Notes under the pieces: model-generated | What the model saw: the letters and a program-made list of their open reading frames with translations, nothing else | What the model was told of the DNA's origin: nothing | Database searches by the model: none | Shown here: positions 11,485-20,821 of the stretch, in pieces | How positions within the stretch are numbered: position 1 is the first letter of the stretch | How the letters are laid out: the number at the start of each line of letters is the position of its first letter | Assembly: GCF_000959445.1 (NCBI RefSeq) | Contig: NZ_CP009631.1 | Span: forward strand, 2,790,001 to 2,854,000 | Direction of reading: 5' to 3' | Source of the DNA: Burkholderia vietnamiensis LMG 10929 | GTDB taxonomy: Bacteria; Pseudomonadota; Gammaproteobacteria; Burkholderiales; Burkholderiaceae | Length of the DNA: 64,000 nt | Made by a program: the position numbers and the translations under genes

Positions 11485-12846
11485 TCAGCGCGCCGCGTGA
11501 TCGGCCGCAGGTTGATATCCGTCGGTCAGCGTGTTCAGGAACGCGATCACATCCTTGATCTCGGCGGCGTTCAGCGCGGGCGCGTCGCCGCGCTTGCGGT
11601 CGAACGGCGGCTCGCGGTTGATGTTCGGCCAGTAGCGTTTCGGCAGGTCGTCGTAGATCTGCACCTTGCCGTGCACGACCGGATAGAACTTCTCCGGATG
11701 GATGTCGCGCTCCGCGTAGAAGCGCAGCACGTCGTCGAGCGAGTGGTACACGCCGTTGTGGAAGAAGGTCTTGCGCAACGCCACGTTGCGCAGCGACGGC
11801 GTGCGGAACAGCCCGCAGAATTCGTCGCGGCCCTTCAGGTCGGTGCGCTGTGGCCCGCACGCGCCGAGATCGTGGAAGCGCGCGTCGCGATTGACGGCCA
11901 GCGCGCGGTTGCGCGGCACCGCGATCGCGATCAGCCCGAAATCGCTGAATTGCGGCGGCCCGCCTTCGAGCGTGCGCTGGCTCACGTGACAGCTCGCGCA
12001 GTTGCCCTTGCGCTCGTCGTTGAACAGCTGCAAGCCGTGCAGTTCGGCCGGCGTGAGCTTCGCATGGCCGGCCAGATACGCGTCGTACTTGCTCGTGTAC
12101 GGATCGAACAGCGCCGGCTGCTGCTGGAACGCGTCGAGCGCGCGCAGCACCGCGGCGAAGGTCGCCTGATCGTCGGCGAGCACCGGGTCGCCGAACGCGC
12201 GGCGGAACGCGTCCGCATACGGCGCCGCGCGCACGGCCTGCGCGACGCGCTTGGGCGAGCTGCTCATCTCGAACGGCGACGTGAGCGGGATGCGCGCCTG
12301 CGCATCGCGCGTATCGACGCGGCCGTCCCACGTCAGGCCGCCCGTCGGCCCCGCGTCGATGCTCTCGTCGCCTTCGTCCGGCGAATCGTGGAAGTGCTCG
12401 CTGAACGGCGGGATCCCGCGCAGGTACTTCAGCGACGGCGCCGCGCGAAAACCGGTGCGATGCATGTCGTCGCCGCCGAGCTGCACCGACAGCGCGTTCG
12501 GCGGCCCGAACGCATGGTCGGGGCTGTGGCACGACGCGCACGCGAGCTTGCCCGAGCCCGACAGCGACGGATCGAAGAACAGCTGCTTGCCGAGCGCCGT
12601 CATCTGCTTCACGCCCTCGAACACCTGCGCGCGGCTCTGCGGCTGATTGGGCGGCGCGACCGCCGGTGCGAGCGTCGGCGCGGCCGGCGCGGCCTGGGCG
12701 GCGGAAATGACCGCTGTGGCCGCGGCAGTCGCGGCGGGCCGCGCGTCGCACCCGGCCAGGGCGGCGAGCGCGCCGGCCGCGAGCAGCGCCGCCATGGCCG
12801 GCAGCAACGATCGCGCTGACGCGCGGGAGTTCGGAAGGCTGTGCAT
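11485..12846 (-). CDS. Di-heme cytochrome c peroxidase (MauG/CcpA family) lipoprotein
   Basis: 453-residue periplasmic di-heme protein, membrane-anchored through a lipobox (LAALAGC, Cys at about 33). Two haem-binding CxxCH motifs are present, CASCHSPDH near residue 103 and CASCHVSQR near residue 285, and the spacing fits bacterial cytochrome c peroxidases and MauG-like enzymes. These reduce hydrogen peroxide or carry out protein oxidation using high-potential c-type haems. The gene is divergent from an acid phosphatase. A candidate Pho box 52 bases upstream of its start is oriented toward this gene, which suggests control by phosphate starvation (inference). Confidence 0.88.
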   Translation of the reverse strand: MHSLPNSRASARSLLPAMAALLAAGALAALAGCDARPAATAAATAVISAAQAAPAAPTLAPAVAPPNQPQSRAQVFEGVKQMTALGKQLFFDPSLSGSGKLACASCHSPDHAFGPPNALSVQLGGDDMHRTGFRAAPSLKYLRGIPPFSEHFHDSPDEGDESIDAGPTGGLTWDGRVDTRDAQARIPLTSPFEMSSSPKRVAQAVRAAPYADAFRRAFGDPVLADDQATFAAVLRALDAFQQQPALFDPYTSKYDAYLAGHAKLTPAELHGLQLFNDERKGNCASCHVSQRTLEGGPPQFSDFGLIAIAVPRNRALAVNRDARFHDLGACGPQRTDLKGRDEFCGLFRTPSLRNVALRKTFFHNGVYHSLDDVLRFYAERDIHPEKFYPVVHGKVQIYDDLPKRYWPNINREPPFDRKRGDAPALNAAEIKDVIAFLNTLTDGYQPAADHAAR

Positions 12847-12897
12847 CGTCGTTCTTCTTGTAGCGGTGGTCGATCGGCCGGAGCTTATGTCAGTTGC

Positions 12898-12915
12898 ATG
12901 ACGGTCGCATGACGG
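12898..12915 (-). promoter_or_regulatory. Candidate Pho box
   Basis: The reverse strand reads CCGTCAT-GCGA-CCGTCAT, two seven-base direct repeats at an 11-base period, one base off the CTGTCAT half-site of the PhoB box. About 11 bases further on toward the peroxidase gene is CATAAG, a possible -10. On the forward strand a CTGTCAA half-site at 12953 precedes GATAAT (12970-12975) by ten bases, ahead of the phosphatase gene. Confidence 0.5.
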
Positions 12916-13064
12916 TAAGCCGACAGCGAATTGAAAGCAGCCCTACACCAGCCTGTCAAATGGGTTCCAGATAATGCGCGCAGCCGGTCGATGCCACGCC
13001 GCGTCCGCGCCGGCCGAACACCACCCGGTTCCCACACGTGACAAACGACGAGAGAGAAAAACGC

Positions 13065-14651
13065 ATGAAGAAGCACGCCTGGATTCGCTGTACGCCGATC
13101 GCGCTCGCGGCCGCGCTGAGCCTGACCGCCTGCGGCGGCGACGATGTCACGCAACAGGGTCTGTCGGCCGTCAAGAACGTCGTCGTGATCTACGCGGAAA
13201 ACCGCAGCTTCGACAACCTGTACGGCAACTTCCCGGGCGCGAACGGCCTGCAGAACGCGACGGCCGCGAACTCGGTGCAGAAGGACCGCGACGGCTCGAC
13301 GCTCGCGACGCTGCCGAAGGTCTGGGGCGGCCTGACCGCGACCGGCATCACGCCGGCGGTCACCGAGGCGATGACGGCGAACCTGCCGAACGCGCCGTTC
13401 GCGATCGACGATCCGAAGGGCTTCAACCAGCCGATGAGCATCGCGACGCGCGACATCGTGCACCGCTTCTATCAGGACCAGATGCAGATCGACGGCGGCA
13501 AGAACGACATGTACGCCGCCTGGACCGATGCGGGCGGCCTGACGATGGGCCACTACACGCCCGATCCGTCGAAGCTGCCGCTGTGGAAGCTCGCGCAGCA
13601 GTACGTGCTGGCCGACAACTTCTTCATGGGCGCGTTCGGCGGTTCGTTCCTGAACCACCAGTACCTGGTCTGCGCGTGCGCACCGTACTACCCGAACGCC
13701 GACAAGAGCGTCGCGGCCGGCAAGATCGCGGTGCTCAACGCCGACGGCAAGTCGCTGCAGGTCGCGTCGAACTCGCCGGCCTCCGCGCTGAGCGGCCCGC
13801 CGAAGTTCGTCAACGACGGCGCGCTCACGCCCGACTTCTACGGCGTGAACACGATGCAGCCGGCCTACCAGCCGAGCGGCAACAAGGCTGCCACAGGCGG
13901 CGATCCGCTGCTCGCCGACCCGGCGAACCCGTCGACGATGCCGCCGCAGACGGCCACCAACATCGGCGACCTGATGACCGGCGCGGGCGTGTCGTGGGCA
14001 TGGTATTCGGGCGCGTGGGGCCAGGCGCTGCAGGCGAGCCAGAACGGCACGTCGAACGTGATCTACGGCGCCGATCTGTCGACGCCGAACTTCCAGCCGC
14101 ACCATCAGCCGTTCAACTACTACGCGAACCAGGCGCCGGGCACCGCGAACCGTGCGCAGCACCTGCTCGACGGCGGCGCGAACGGCGCGGACTTCATCAA
14201 GGCGATCGACGCGGGCACGCTGCCGCAGGTGACGTTCTACAAGCCGCAAGGCAACCTGAACGAGCACCCGGGCTACACGGACGTCACGTCCGGCGACCAG
14301 CACATCGCCGACGTGATCGCGCACCTGCAGGCCAGCCCGCAGTGGAAGAACATGGTCGTGATCGTCACCTACGACGAGAACGGCGGCTTCTGGGATCACG
14401 CCGCACCGCCGAGCGGCGACCGCTGGGGCCCGGGCACGCGCATTCCGGCGCTGATCGTGTCGCCGTTCGCGAAGAAGGGCTTCGTCGACCATACGCAGTA
14501 CGACACCGGCTCGATCCTGCGCTTCATCACGCGCCGCTTCTCGCTGCCGCGCCTCGCGGGCCTGCAACAGCGCGACGACGCGCTGAAGGCGAACGGCGCA
14601 CAGCCGATGGGCGACCTGACGAACGCGCTCGCGCTGTCGCCGAACCTGTAA
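13065..14651 (+). CDS. AcpA-type acid phosphatase / phosphoesterase family protein
   Basis: 528-residue exported phosphoesterase of the phospholipase C/AcpA superfamily, which removes phosphate from a wide range of organic phosphates. The signal peptide ends in LSLTACGG and may be a lipoprotein signal. The superfamily motifs are clear: NVVVIYAENRSFDNLYG near the N-terminus (metal and nucleophile region), and TYDENGGFWDHAAPP near residue 440 with the metal-binding Asp, Glu and His. The length matches AcpA-like proteins and is short of the roughly 700 residues of haemolytic phospholipase C. The ATG at 13065 starts the signal peptide. A terminator follows the gene. Pho regulation is likely from the upstream sites. 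Confidence 0.88.
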   Translation: MKKHAWIRCTPIALAAALSLTACGGDDVTQQGLSAVKNVVVIYAENRSFDNLYGNFPGANGLQNATAANSVQKDRDGSTLATLPKVWGGLTATGITPAVTEAMTANLPNAPFAIDDPKGFNQPMSIATRDIVHRFYQDQMQIDGGKNDMYAAWTDAGGLTMGHYTPDPSKLPLWKLAQQYVLADNFFMGAFGGSFLNHQYLVCACAPYYPNADKSVAAGKIAVLNADGKSLQVASNSPASALSGPPKFVNDGALTPDFYGVNTMQPAYQPSGNKAATGGDPLLADPANPSTMPPQTATNIGDLMTGAGVSWAWYSGAWGQALQASQNGTSNVIYGADLSTPNFQPHHQPFNYYANQAPGTANRAQHLLDGGANGADFIKAIDAGTLPQVTFYKPQGNLNEHPGYTDVTSGDQHIADVIAHLQASPQWKNMVVIVTYDENGGFWDHAAPPSGDRWGPGTRIPALIVSPFAKKGFVDHTQYDTGSILRFITRRFSLPRLAGLQQRDDALKANGAQPMGDLTNALALSPNL

Positions 14652-14701
14652 CACGCAGCATCGTCACGACCGGACCGGCCACCACGCCGGCCGGTCGAAC
14701 C

Positions 14702-14731
14702 AAGGGCAGCCCGTCGCGGCTGCCCTTTTTT
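14702..14731 (+). terminator. Terminator of the acid phosphatase gene
   Basis: Hairpin aagggcagcc-cgtcgc-ggctgccctt followed by a run of T, 50 bases past the stop codon. Confidence 0.9.
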
Positions 14732-15065
14732 CATCTGCCGCGCCGTGGCGCGTGCGTCACCCGTCTTGCTTCGACTCGGCGCCGACGTGATGCACATCGT
14801 GCCTGCGGCCTGCTCGATCGCGTCGCCGCCTCGGCGTTGCGCGGGCTTGAGCATGCCAGTCAGGGGCGCCGACGGTCGTGCAGTCAGCACGCGGTTGCAC
14901 ATGGATTTTGTGCCCACGATCGGCCCATCCCCACCGTACCGACAGCGCAACGTTCGCCCACTGACGGACCAAGCCGCCGATCGTCGCGCGCTACCGCAAC
15001 GAAACGCGAGCGCGACCAGCCGCGCTGGCAAACCGCCAATCACGAAGCGCGCACGCGCGGCCCCG
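14732..15065. other. Intergenic stretch without a recognisable gene
   Basis: Lies between the phosphatase terminator and the 3' end of the DUF1275 gene. The open frames here are short Arg/Ala-rich shadows and none resembles a known protein. No clear hairpin with a T run was found for the leftward transcript. Confidence 0.5.
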
Positions 15066-15746
15066 TCACGCACGCTCCTGCGGCGCCGCGCCGAGCGCGA
15101 GCACCGCGAGCGCGGCGGCCGGCGCGAGCAGCGCGAGAAAACCGACGTAGCGGAACCCGAGCGCGCCGCACGCCGCGCCGAATGCGAACGCGACGATCGC
15201 CGGCAGCATCTTGCCGAAGCGCGCGCGTGCGGTCGCACGCGCGGCGTCGGCCGTGCCGCGCGAGCACAGCTCGACGGCGTCGAGGATCGCCTGCGTGACG
15301 TTGCCGGTCATCACCGTATTCGGCACGCCGGCGGCGCGCGGGATCACCCGCGCATGCGCGTTCTGCACGCCCATCGCGAACGTGCCGACGATGCCCGCGA
15401 CGAGCGCCGGCAGCGCGTCGGGCTGCGTGACGGGCGTCGCCCACCAGCCGGCCGCGCAGAAGCCGAGCAGCAGCACGGCCTGCACCGTATGCAGCACGCG
15501 CGCGCCCTGCCACGCGGGCCGCGCGGACATCGAGCGCGCGATCAGGCTCGCCGCGATCACGCCGCACACGAACGCCGGAAACACGCTGAGCTTGAGCACG
15601 ACGCCCTGGCCGAAGCCCGCGATGCCCGCACCGATCAGCACGAAGTTGCCGGTCACGTGCGCGGTGAACAGCCCGAACAGCGCGACGAAGCTCAGCGTGT
15701 CGACAAAGCCGGCCACCGCGGCCAGGATCGTGTCCTCGTGCTTCAT
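15066..15746 (-). CDS. YoaK/DUF1275 family membrane protein
   Basis: 226-residue inner-membrane protein with about six hydrophobic helices. The family signatures are visible: AAVAGFVDTLSFVALFGLFTAHVTGNFVLIG at the N-terminus and FAMGVQNAHARVIPRAAGVPNTVMTGNVTQ in the middle. No biochemical activity is established for the family. The ATG at 15746 overlaps the stop codon of the upstream glyoxalase-like gene (ATGA), so the two are translationally coupled. Confidence 0.88.
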   Translation of the reverse strand: MKHEDTILAAVAGFVDTLSFVALFGLFTAHVTGNFVLIGAGIAGFGQGVVLKLSVFPAFVCGVIAASLIARSMSARPAWQGARVLHTVQAVLLLGFCAAGWWATPVTQPDALPALVAGIVGTFAMGVQNAHARVIPRAAGVPNTVMTGNVTQAILDAVELCSRGTADAARATARARFGKMLPAIVAFAFGAACGALGFRYVGFLALLAPAAALAVLALGAAPQERA

Positions 15747-16657
15747 CGCGTCGCGCTCGCGTGGATTTCGGCGATGTAGCCGCCCGGGAACTGCACGAGC
15801 GCCGCGTCGCGGCCGTCCGATGCGAACGGCGGCACGAGCACGGTCACGCCGGCGGCTTGCGCCTTCTGCAGCGTCGCGGCGAGATCGGCGACGGCGTAGC
15901 CGGTCGTCTCGCGGCCGAACGGATAGGGCAACTGCCCGTCGGTGACGAGCACGGTCATCTTGCCGAAACCCGATTCGATGCGGATGCGCCGATACGTGTC
16001 GTTCGGCCGGCCGATTTCGATGCCGGGCGCGTTGGCATCGTCGGACACCACCTTGCCTTTCGAGAACTTCACGAAGTCGTGCACGAACTTGCGCATGCTT
16101 TGCGGCGACACGTACACGCGATTCTCCGGCACGCTCTGCAGCGCGTCGTAGTGCGGCGCCTGGTTGTGCCAGTACAGCTGCATGTTCACGCCGCCGGGCC
16201 ACGAGACGAGCGCATCGCGGCCGATCGGATCGGCGAACGTGTCGACGATCACGTCCGCGCCGTGCTCGCGCGCAACCTTCACCGCCGCGTCCATGTCGGT
16301 CACCAGATAGCCGGTGCGCTCGGCGCCGAACGGCCAGGGCACCGGCGTCTTGAAGCCGAACACCGAAAGCGTGCCGACCGGCGTGAACACGAGCTGCGAC
16401 ATCGTCCGGCTCGGCGTCGGCGTGACCTGGAACACGCCCTGCTTCGACTTGCTGCCGCCGAACGTCGCGACGAAGCTGTCGGTGAAGCGCGCGAAGTCCT
16501 CGGGCGCGACGTACACGTGCGTGGTGTCGTACTGCGCACCGACGGCGAGCGTCGGCGTGACGGCCGGCGGCACCGGCGGTTTCGCGAACGCGGCCGGCGC
16601 GAGCGCGAGGCCGCCCGCGATCAGCGCGGCGACCAGCATGGAGCGAATGGATTGCAT
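15743..16657 (-). CDS. Exported VOC/glyoxalase-fold protein
   Basis: 304-residue protein with a cleavable signal peptide (ends LAPAAFAK) and two tandem vicinal-oxygen-chelate halves, each ending in a similar strand (VTDMDAAVKVAREHGADVIV and VADLAATLQKAQAAGVTVLV, followed by WPGG or FPGG). VOC proteins bind a metal and act on dioxygen or glyoxalase substrates; the reaction here is unknown, and an exported VOC protein is uncommon. The ATG at 16657 has aggaa eight bases upstream; a GTG directly before it is the alternative. It overlaps the DUF1275 gene by four bases. Confidence 0.78.
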   Translation of the reverse strand: MQSIRSMLVAALIAGGLALAPAAFAKPPVPPAVTPTLAVGAQYDTTHVYVAPEDFARFTDSFVATFGGSKSKQGVFQVTPTPSRTMSQLVFTPVGTLSVFGFKTPVPWPFGAERTGYLVTDMDAAVKVAREHGADVIVDTFADPIGRDALVSWPGGVNMQLYWHNQAPHYDALQSVPENRVYVSPQSMRKFVHDFVKFSKGKVVSDDANAPGIEIGRPNDTYRRIRIESGFGKMTVLVTDGQLPYPFGRETTGYAVADLAATLQKAQAAGVTVLVPPFASDGRDAALVQFPGGYIAEIHASATR

Positions 16658-17374
16658 CACGAAGTTTCCTGTTGTTGCATCGTCATCGAAGCGGGCCGTC
16701 GCCGGGCGGTGGGCGTGCGGCGTCGGGCGTCGGGGCGGCTGCAGGCACGCGTGCCGCGGTCGGACCGAGAGGCACGAAAAAATTGTCGAGTGAACCGAAG
16801 CGAGCGGCGCCCGCGGTTGCGGACCTCGTTCGTCGCGAAGCTCGCCGTCGCGCTCGACGACGTGCTCGCGCCGGTACGCGATCCGGTGCCGCGCAGCCGC
16901 GCCGCGGCATCATGCTGCGCTGCGGTTCGTCGTCCGCCCGGAAAGCGTTTCCGCATGATCGGGGAACCGGTTGAGCCAGTCGAGCGGATTTTGACGATTC
17001 ACTTTTTCGAATTCGCCCGGCAAACGGCCGGTCGTCTCGTGATATCCGGCATAGCCGTGCGCGGTGCGGCCGGCTCGTGCATCGGGGCGACATCGAACAG
17101 CACGTCGGCGTTGTCTGCACGAAGTTGCGGACGTCTGAACGACGGCGCTTCCATCACACAGCGTCGGGCGAGAACGTCGGCGTGACCGTGCGTGACCTCA
17201 TCCGCACCCACACGCGAACGTGATCCTTGCCGCGCTCGCCATCGGTCACGGCCTCGCCGGACGCGCCGTCCGTCTCGGCAGTCCGCCCTTTTTTTCTTCC
17301 CGCAAACCCGATACGCTTTCAAAACTTTGACGAAGCCCTCGCGCCGCCGCCCGGCGATCACGACACCCGCCTCC
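16658..17374. other. Long intergenic region between divergent operons
   Basis: About 700 bases separating the VOC gene (leftward) from the XapX gene (rightward). No frame in it gives a plausible protein; the predicted ones are Arg/Ser-rich. A pyrimidine tract (ctttttttcttcccgc near 17288) and A/T-richer sequence to about 17330 probably hold the xapX promoter, but I cannot assign boxes. Confidence 0.4.
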
Positions 17375-17638
17375 ATGAAACCGTCTGTCTTCTCGCTGCT
17401 CGCCGGCATGCTCTACGGCGCGCTCGAACTGAACTCGCCCGCCCCGCCGCGGTTCGCGCTCACCGGCCTGCTCGGCCTGCTGGCCGGCGAACGGCTCCCG
17501 TCCGTCGCGCGGCGCATGCCCGCAGGTTGTCGGCCGAGCGCCGCATGGCGCGACGCAACCTGCAGCCAGCGCACCTTGCCGCACCACGAACGCGCGCAAG
17601 TCATCGTGATCCACACCGCACCCCGATACCACGCATGA
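17375..17638 (+). CDS. XapX-domain small membrane protein
   Basis: 87-residue protein whose first 50 residues match the XapX domain: MKPSVFSLLAGMLYGALELN, then SPAPPRFALTGLLGLLAGE. The glycine-rich helix, the SPAPP turn and a second helix ending in GE are typical. The C-terminal 35 residues (MPAGCRPSAAW onward) are not helix-forming and may be a drifted tail. Its stop codon overlaps the antiporter start (ATGA), so the two are translationally coupled. The function of XapX proteins is unknown; the link to a Na+/H+ antiporter suggests a membrane or ion-related role. Confidence 0.75.
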   Translation: MKPSVFSLLAGMLYGALELNSPAPPRFALTGLLGLLAGERLPSVARRMPAGCRPSAAWRDATCSQRTLPHHERAQVIVIHTAPRYHA

Positions 17639-19215
17639 GCAACGTCGAACTGTTTCATTACCTGCTGCTGTTGATCTGCGGCGCGGGCGCGCTCACGTGG
17701 CTCGCCGAGCGCGTGTCGATTCCGCCGGCCGTCGTGCTGCTCGTCGGCGGCTGCGTGGTGGCCGTCGCCGGCAAGCGGGTGCCCGACATGGACCCCGCGC
17801 TGCTGCTCGCGGCCGTGCTGCCGCCGCTGCTGATGTCGAGCGGCTTCTATACCGCGTGGAAGGAATTCCGGCACGAGCTCGCGTCGATCGCGTCGCTGGC
17901 GCTCGGCGCGGTGGCGTTCACGACCGTGGCCGTCGCGCTCGCCGTGCATGCGGCGAACCCGGCGCTGCCGTGGGCCGCATGCTTCACGCTCGGCGCGATC
18001 GTGTCGCCGCCCGACGCGGTCGCCGCGAAGGCGATCCTGCAGCGCCATCCGCTGCCCGCGCGGCTCGTCGCGGTGCTCGAAGGCGAGAGCCTCGTCAACG
18101 ATGCGTCGGGCCTGCTGCTGTACCAGATGGCCGTCTCCGCCGCGCTGGCGGTGACGATCACGACCGCGGGCGCCACCGCGCTGTTCTTCTCGCTCACGCT
18201 GATCGGCATCGTGACCGGCCTCGTATGCGGCCACACGATGTGCTGGGTGCTGCAGCGCGTGCGCGAGCCGATGCTCGGCATCGTCGTCACGTTCGCGATG
18301 GCGTGGGGCAGCTACGGAGTCGCGGAGGCCGTGCACGGCTCGGGCGTGCTGTCGGTCGTGACCTGCGGCCTCGTGCTCGGCGTGCGCCAGCACCGCGTGT
18401 TCGGCGCCGATCTGCGGATCAAGGCGAAGGCCACCTGGGAAGCCGTCGTGTTCGTGCTCGACGCGCTCGTGTTCATCCTGATCGGCCTCGCGCTGCATGC
18501 GATTCTCGCGCGCGTGAACCAGGAAGGCGCGGTGCTGATGGCCGGCCTGCGCGTCGCGCTGCCGGCGACGGCCGCCGCGATCGCCGCACGCGTCGTCTGG
18601 GTGTTCGTCGCGATGTGGCTGCCCGCGCGGCTGCGCGCGCCGCGCGCCGGCCATCCGCCGTGGTCGTGGCACGAGGCCGTCGTGCTCGGCTGGTCGGGCA
18701 TGCGCGGCGTCGTGAGCCTCGCCGCCGCGATCGCGCTGCCGGCCGATTTTCCCGCGCGCGACCTGATCCTGTTCAGCACGTTCCTGCTGATCATCGCGAC
18801 GCTGGTGGTCCAGGGCGGCACGCTCGCGCCGCTGATCCGCGTGCTGAAGCTGCGCCCCGCCGTGCGCCACACGATGTCCGAGCACGCGGTGCGCGCGCAC
18901 ACGTTCGGCGCGGCGCTCGCGGCGCTCGATGCGCGCGGGCCGGACGGCGACGGCCTCGAGCGCGCGTCGCGCGAGCGGCTGCTCACCGAATACCGCAACC
19001 GCGTCGCGTTCAACGAGCGCGCCCACCGCGACGGCGCGCAGCCGGCGCAGGTGCGTGCGCGGATGCTGGGCGTCGAGCTCGAGATGGTCGGCGTGTCGCG
19101 CGATGCGCTGCTCGCGCTGCATCGCGACGGCCGCGTCGACGACGCCGCGCTGCACCGCATAGAATCCGAGCTGGATTTCGAGGAGCTGCGGCTGCAGCGC
19201 CTGCTCGAGCCGTGA
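17635..19215 (+). CDS. Na+/H+ antiporter, CPA1 family
   Basis: 526-residue inner-membrane cation/proton antiporter. About 12 hydrophobic helices fill the first 400 residues. The ion-binding region is seen in [17 protein letters not shown] and in [19 protein letters not shown] (the ND motif of CPA1 exchangers). A later helix has [17 protein letters not shown], also diagnostic. The last 120 residues form a charged cytoplasmic tail. The ATG at 17635 overlaps the XapX stop. It probably exports Na+ or K+ in exchange for protons for pH and salt balance. Confidence 0.93.
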   Translation: MSNVELFHYLLLLICGAGALTWLAERVSIPPAVVLLVGGCVVAVAGKRVPDMDPALLLAAVLPPLLMSSGFYTAWKEFRHELASIASLALGAVAFTTVAVALAVHAANPALPWAACFTLGAIVSPPDAVAAKAILQRHPLPARLVAVLEGESLVNDASGLLLYQMAVSAALAVTITTAGATALFFSLTLIGIVTGLVCGHTMCWVLQRVREPMLGIVVTFAMAWGSYGVAEAVHGSGVLSVVTCGLVLGVRQHRVFGADLRIKAKATWEAVVFVLDALVFILIGLALHAILARVNQEGAVLMAGLRVALPATAAAIAARVVWVFVAMWLPARLRAPRAGHPPWSWHEAVVLGWSGMRGVVSLAAAIALPADFPARDLILFSTFLLIIATLVVQGGTLAPLIRVLKLRPAVRHTMSEHAVRAHTFGAALAALDARGPDGDGLERASRERLLTEYRNRVAFNERAHRDGAQPAQVRARMLGVELEMVGVSRDALLALHRDGRVDDAALHRIESELDFEELRLQRLLEP

Positions 19216-19264
19216 CGCCCGGCACGCGATCGCCGGCCGCCCCCTACCCCAACCTGGAATTGCA

Positions 19265-19657
19265 ATGAGCGAACTGTCCGTCGAAGCGAGCATCGGCTCG
19301 GTCGATTATCTGGTCCATTTCACCGACGGCGTGCATCAATGGCGCGCCGACGAACCGGTGGCGCTCGGCGGCGGCGACACCGCGCCGACGCCGGTCGCGC
19401 TGCTGCTGTCGAGCCTCGGCGCATGCACCGCGATCACGCTGAAGATGTACGCGCAACGCAAGGGCTGGCCGCTCGCGGAGGTCCACGTGAAGCTCGCGCA
19501 CGAGGCCGGCAGCGCCGGCAGCACGATCGCGCGTCGCATCACGCTCGACGGCGACCTGTCGGACGAACAGCGCGCGCGCCTGCTGCAGATCGCGAACGCG
19601 TGCCCGGTCCACAAGATCCTGTCGCATCCGATCACGATCGACACGGCCATCGCCTGA
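19265..19657 (+). CDS. OsmC/Ohr family protein
   Basis: 130-residue protein of the OsmC/Ohr superfamily, which reduces organic hydroperoxides through a Cys pair. The two cysteines are at the expected places: [14 protein letters not shown] on the central helix and [10 protein letters not shown] near the C-terminus. The sequence [20 protein letters not shown] matches the YhfA-like branch rather than Ohr. It lies 49 bases after the antiporter and 26 bases before the pirin gene, all on the same strand, and probably forms one unit with the pirin. Confidence 0.9.
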   Translation: MSELSVEASIGSVDYLVHFTDGVHQWRADEPVALGGGDTAPTPVALLLSSLGACTAITLKMYAQRKGWPLAEVHVKLAHEAGSAGSTIARRITLDGDLSDEQRARLLQIANACPVHKILSHPITIDTAIA

Positions 19658-19683
19658 GTTCACCCGCGCACGAGATCCCCACC

Positions 19684-20568
19684 ATGTCCGCATCGATCAA
19701 GACCCTGCTCACGCCGCGCGAAAGCGACATCGGCAACCTCGTCGTGCGTCGCGTGCTGCCCGCGCGCGCGGCCCGGCTCGTCGGCCCGTTCATCTTCTTC
19801 GACGAAATGGGGCCGGCCGTGCTGCCGCCCGGTCGCGGCATCGACGTGCTGCCGCATCCGCACATCGGCCTCGCCACCGTCACGTACCTGTTCGAAGGCT
19901 CGCTGATGCATCACGACAGCCTCGGCTTCCGGCAAAAGATCGTGCCCGGCGACGTGAACTGGATGACGGCCGGGCGCGGCATCGTCCACTCGGAGCGCTC
20001 GCCCGACGAGGACCGGCCGCACGAACAGCCGGTGCACGGCATCCAGACCTGGGTCGCGCTGCCGATCGAGCACGAGGACGTCGAGCCCGCGTTCGTGCAT
20101 CACGCGGCCGACACGCTGCCGTCGTTCACGCGCGACGGCGCGAGCGTGCGCGTGATCGCCGGCACCGCGTTCGGGCTCGTGTCGCCGGTCGCCGTGTTCT
20201 CGCCGACGCTTTACGCCTATGCGGAATTCGCGGCCGGCGGGACGCTCGCGCTCGACGCCGAGCATGAGGAACGCGGCGTGTATCTGGTCGACGGCGAGCT
20301 GACGATCGACGGCACGCCGCTCGCCGCGGCGACGATGGCCGTGCTCGAACCCGGCGCGACGGTCGCGCTCGCGAGCGCGTCGGGCGCGCGCGTGATGCTG
20401 CTCGGCGGCGCGCATCTGCCCGGCGAGCGATTCATCGAATGGAACTTCGTGTCGAGCGCGCGCGCGAAGATCGACGCCGCACGCGCCGCGTGGGCCGCGC
20501 AGACGTTCGGCAAGGTGCCGGGCGAGGAACACGAATGGACGCGCCAGCCCGAGCGCAACGCACACTGA
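19684..20568 (+). CDS. Pirin family protein
   Basis: 294-residue bicupin of the pirin family. The N-terminal cupin has the metal ligands in PHPHIGLATVTYLFEG and the family signature SLMHHDSLG, followed by GDVNWMTAGRGIVHSER. The C-terminal pirin domain runs from about residue 170 (SPTLYAYAEF). Bacterial pirins include quercetin dioxygenases and regulators of pyruvate dehydrogenase, and the activity here is unassigned. It is co-directional with the OsmC gene and ends at a convergent hairpin facing the cellulose operon. Confidence 0.92.
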   Translation: MSASIKTLLTPRESDIGNLVVRRVLPARAARLVGPFIFFDEMGPAVLPPGRGIDVLPHPHIGLATVTYLFEGSLMHHDSLGFRQKIVPGDVNWMTAGRGIVHSERSPDEDRPHEQPVHGIQTWVALPIEHEDVEPAFVHHAADTLPSFTRDGASVRVIAGTAFGLVSPVAVFSPTLYAYAEFAAGGTLALDAEHEERGVYLVDGELTIDGTPLAAATMAVLEPGATVALASASGARVMLLGGAHLPGERFIEWNFVSSARAKIDAARAAWAAQTFGKVPGEEHEWTRQPERNAH

Positions 20569-20584
20569 GCGGCGGCATGCGGCA

Positions 20585-20606
20585 AGGCCGGCATGCACGC
20601 CGGCCT
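20585..20606. terminator. Hairpin between convergent pirin and bcs operon ends
   Basis: Perfect eight-base stem aggccggc-atgcac-gccggcct, centred between two convergent 3' ends. It lacks a T run on either side, so it may act as a weak or Rho-assisted terminator. Confidence 0.4.
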
Positions 20607-20623
20607 CGGTGCACTCATCGCAC

Positions 20624-20821
20624 TCAGCGCGTCAATCCCATCAGCTTCGCGAGCGTCGGCCAGCGTTCGAGCGACTCGATGAACGCGCGTCGCGCCTGCT
20701 CGTCCACGTAGCGCGCGGGGTCGAGCGCGGGCAGATGCCGCGCGAGCCCCAGCACGTCGTTCGGTTGCGACAGGCGGTCGTCGTCGCCTTCGCCGATGTT
20801 GATCACTGTTCGTCGATCCAT
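20624..20821 (-). CDS. bcsR: Cellulose biosynthesis protein BcsR-like
   Basis: 65-residue protein with the features of BcsR (YhjR): a central NDVLGLARHLPALD followed by a YVD.......F...LERWPTLAKL tail. E. coli BcsR has the equivalent pattern ending in a KRWPLLAEF-type helix. BcsR works with BcsQ and BcsE in stabilising the synthase. It is the last gene of the operon and overlaps the end of bcsG by 19 bases; in E. coli it is the first gene, before bcsQ. The start ATG is inside bcsG in another frame. The identification is by pattern over a short length. Confidence 0.7.
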   Translation of the reverse strand: MDRRTVINIGEGDDDRLSQPNDVLGLARHLPALDPARYVDEQARRAFIESLERWPTLAKLMGLTR

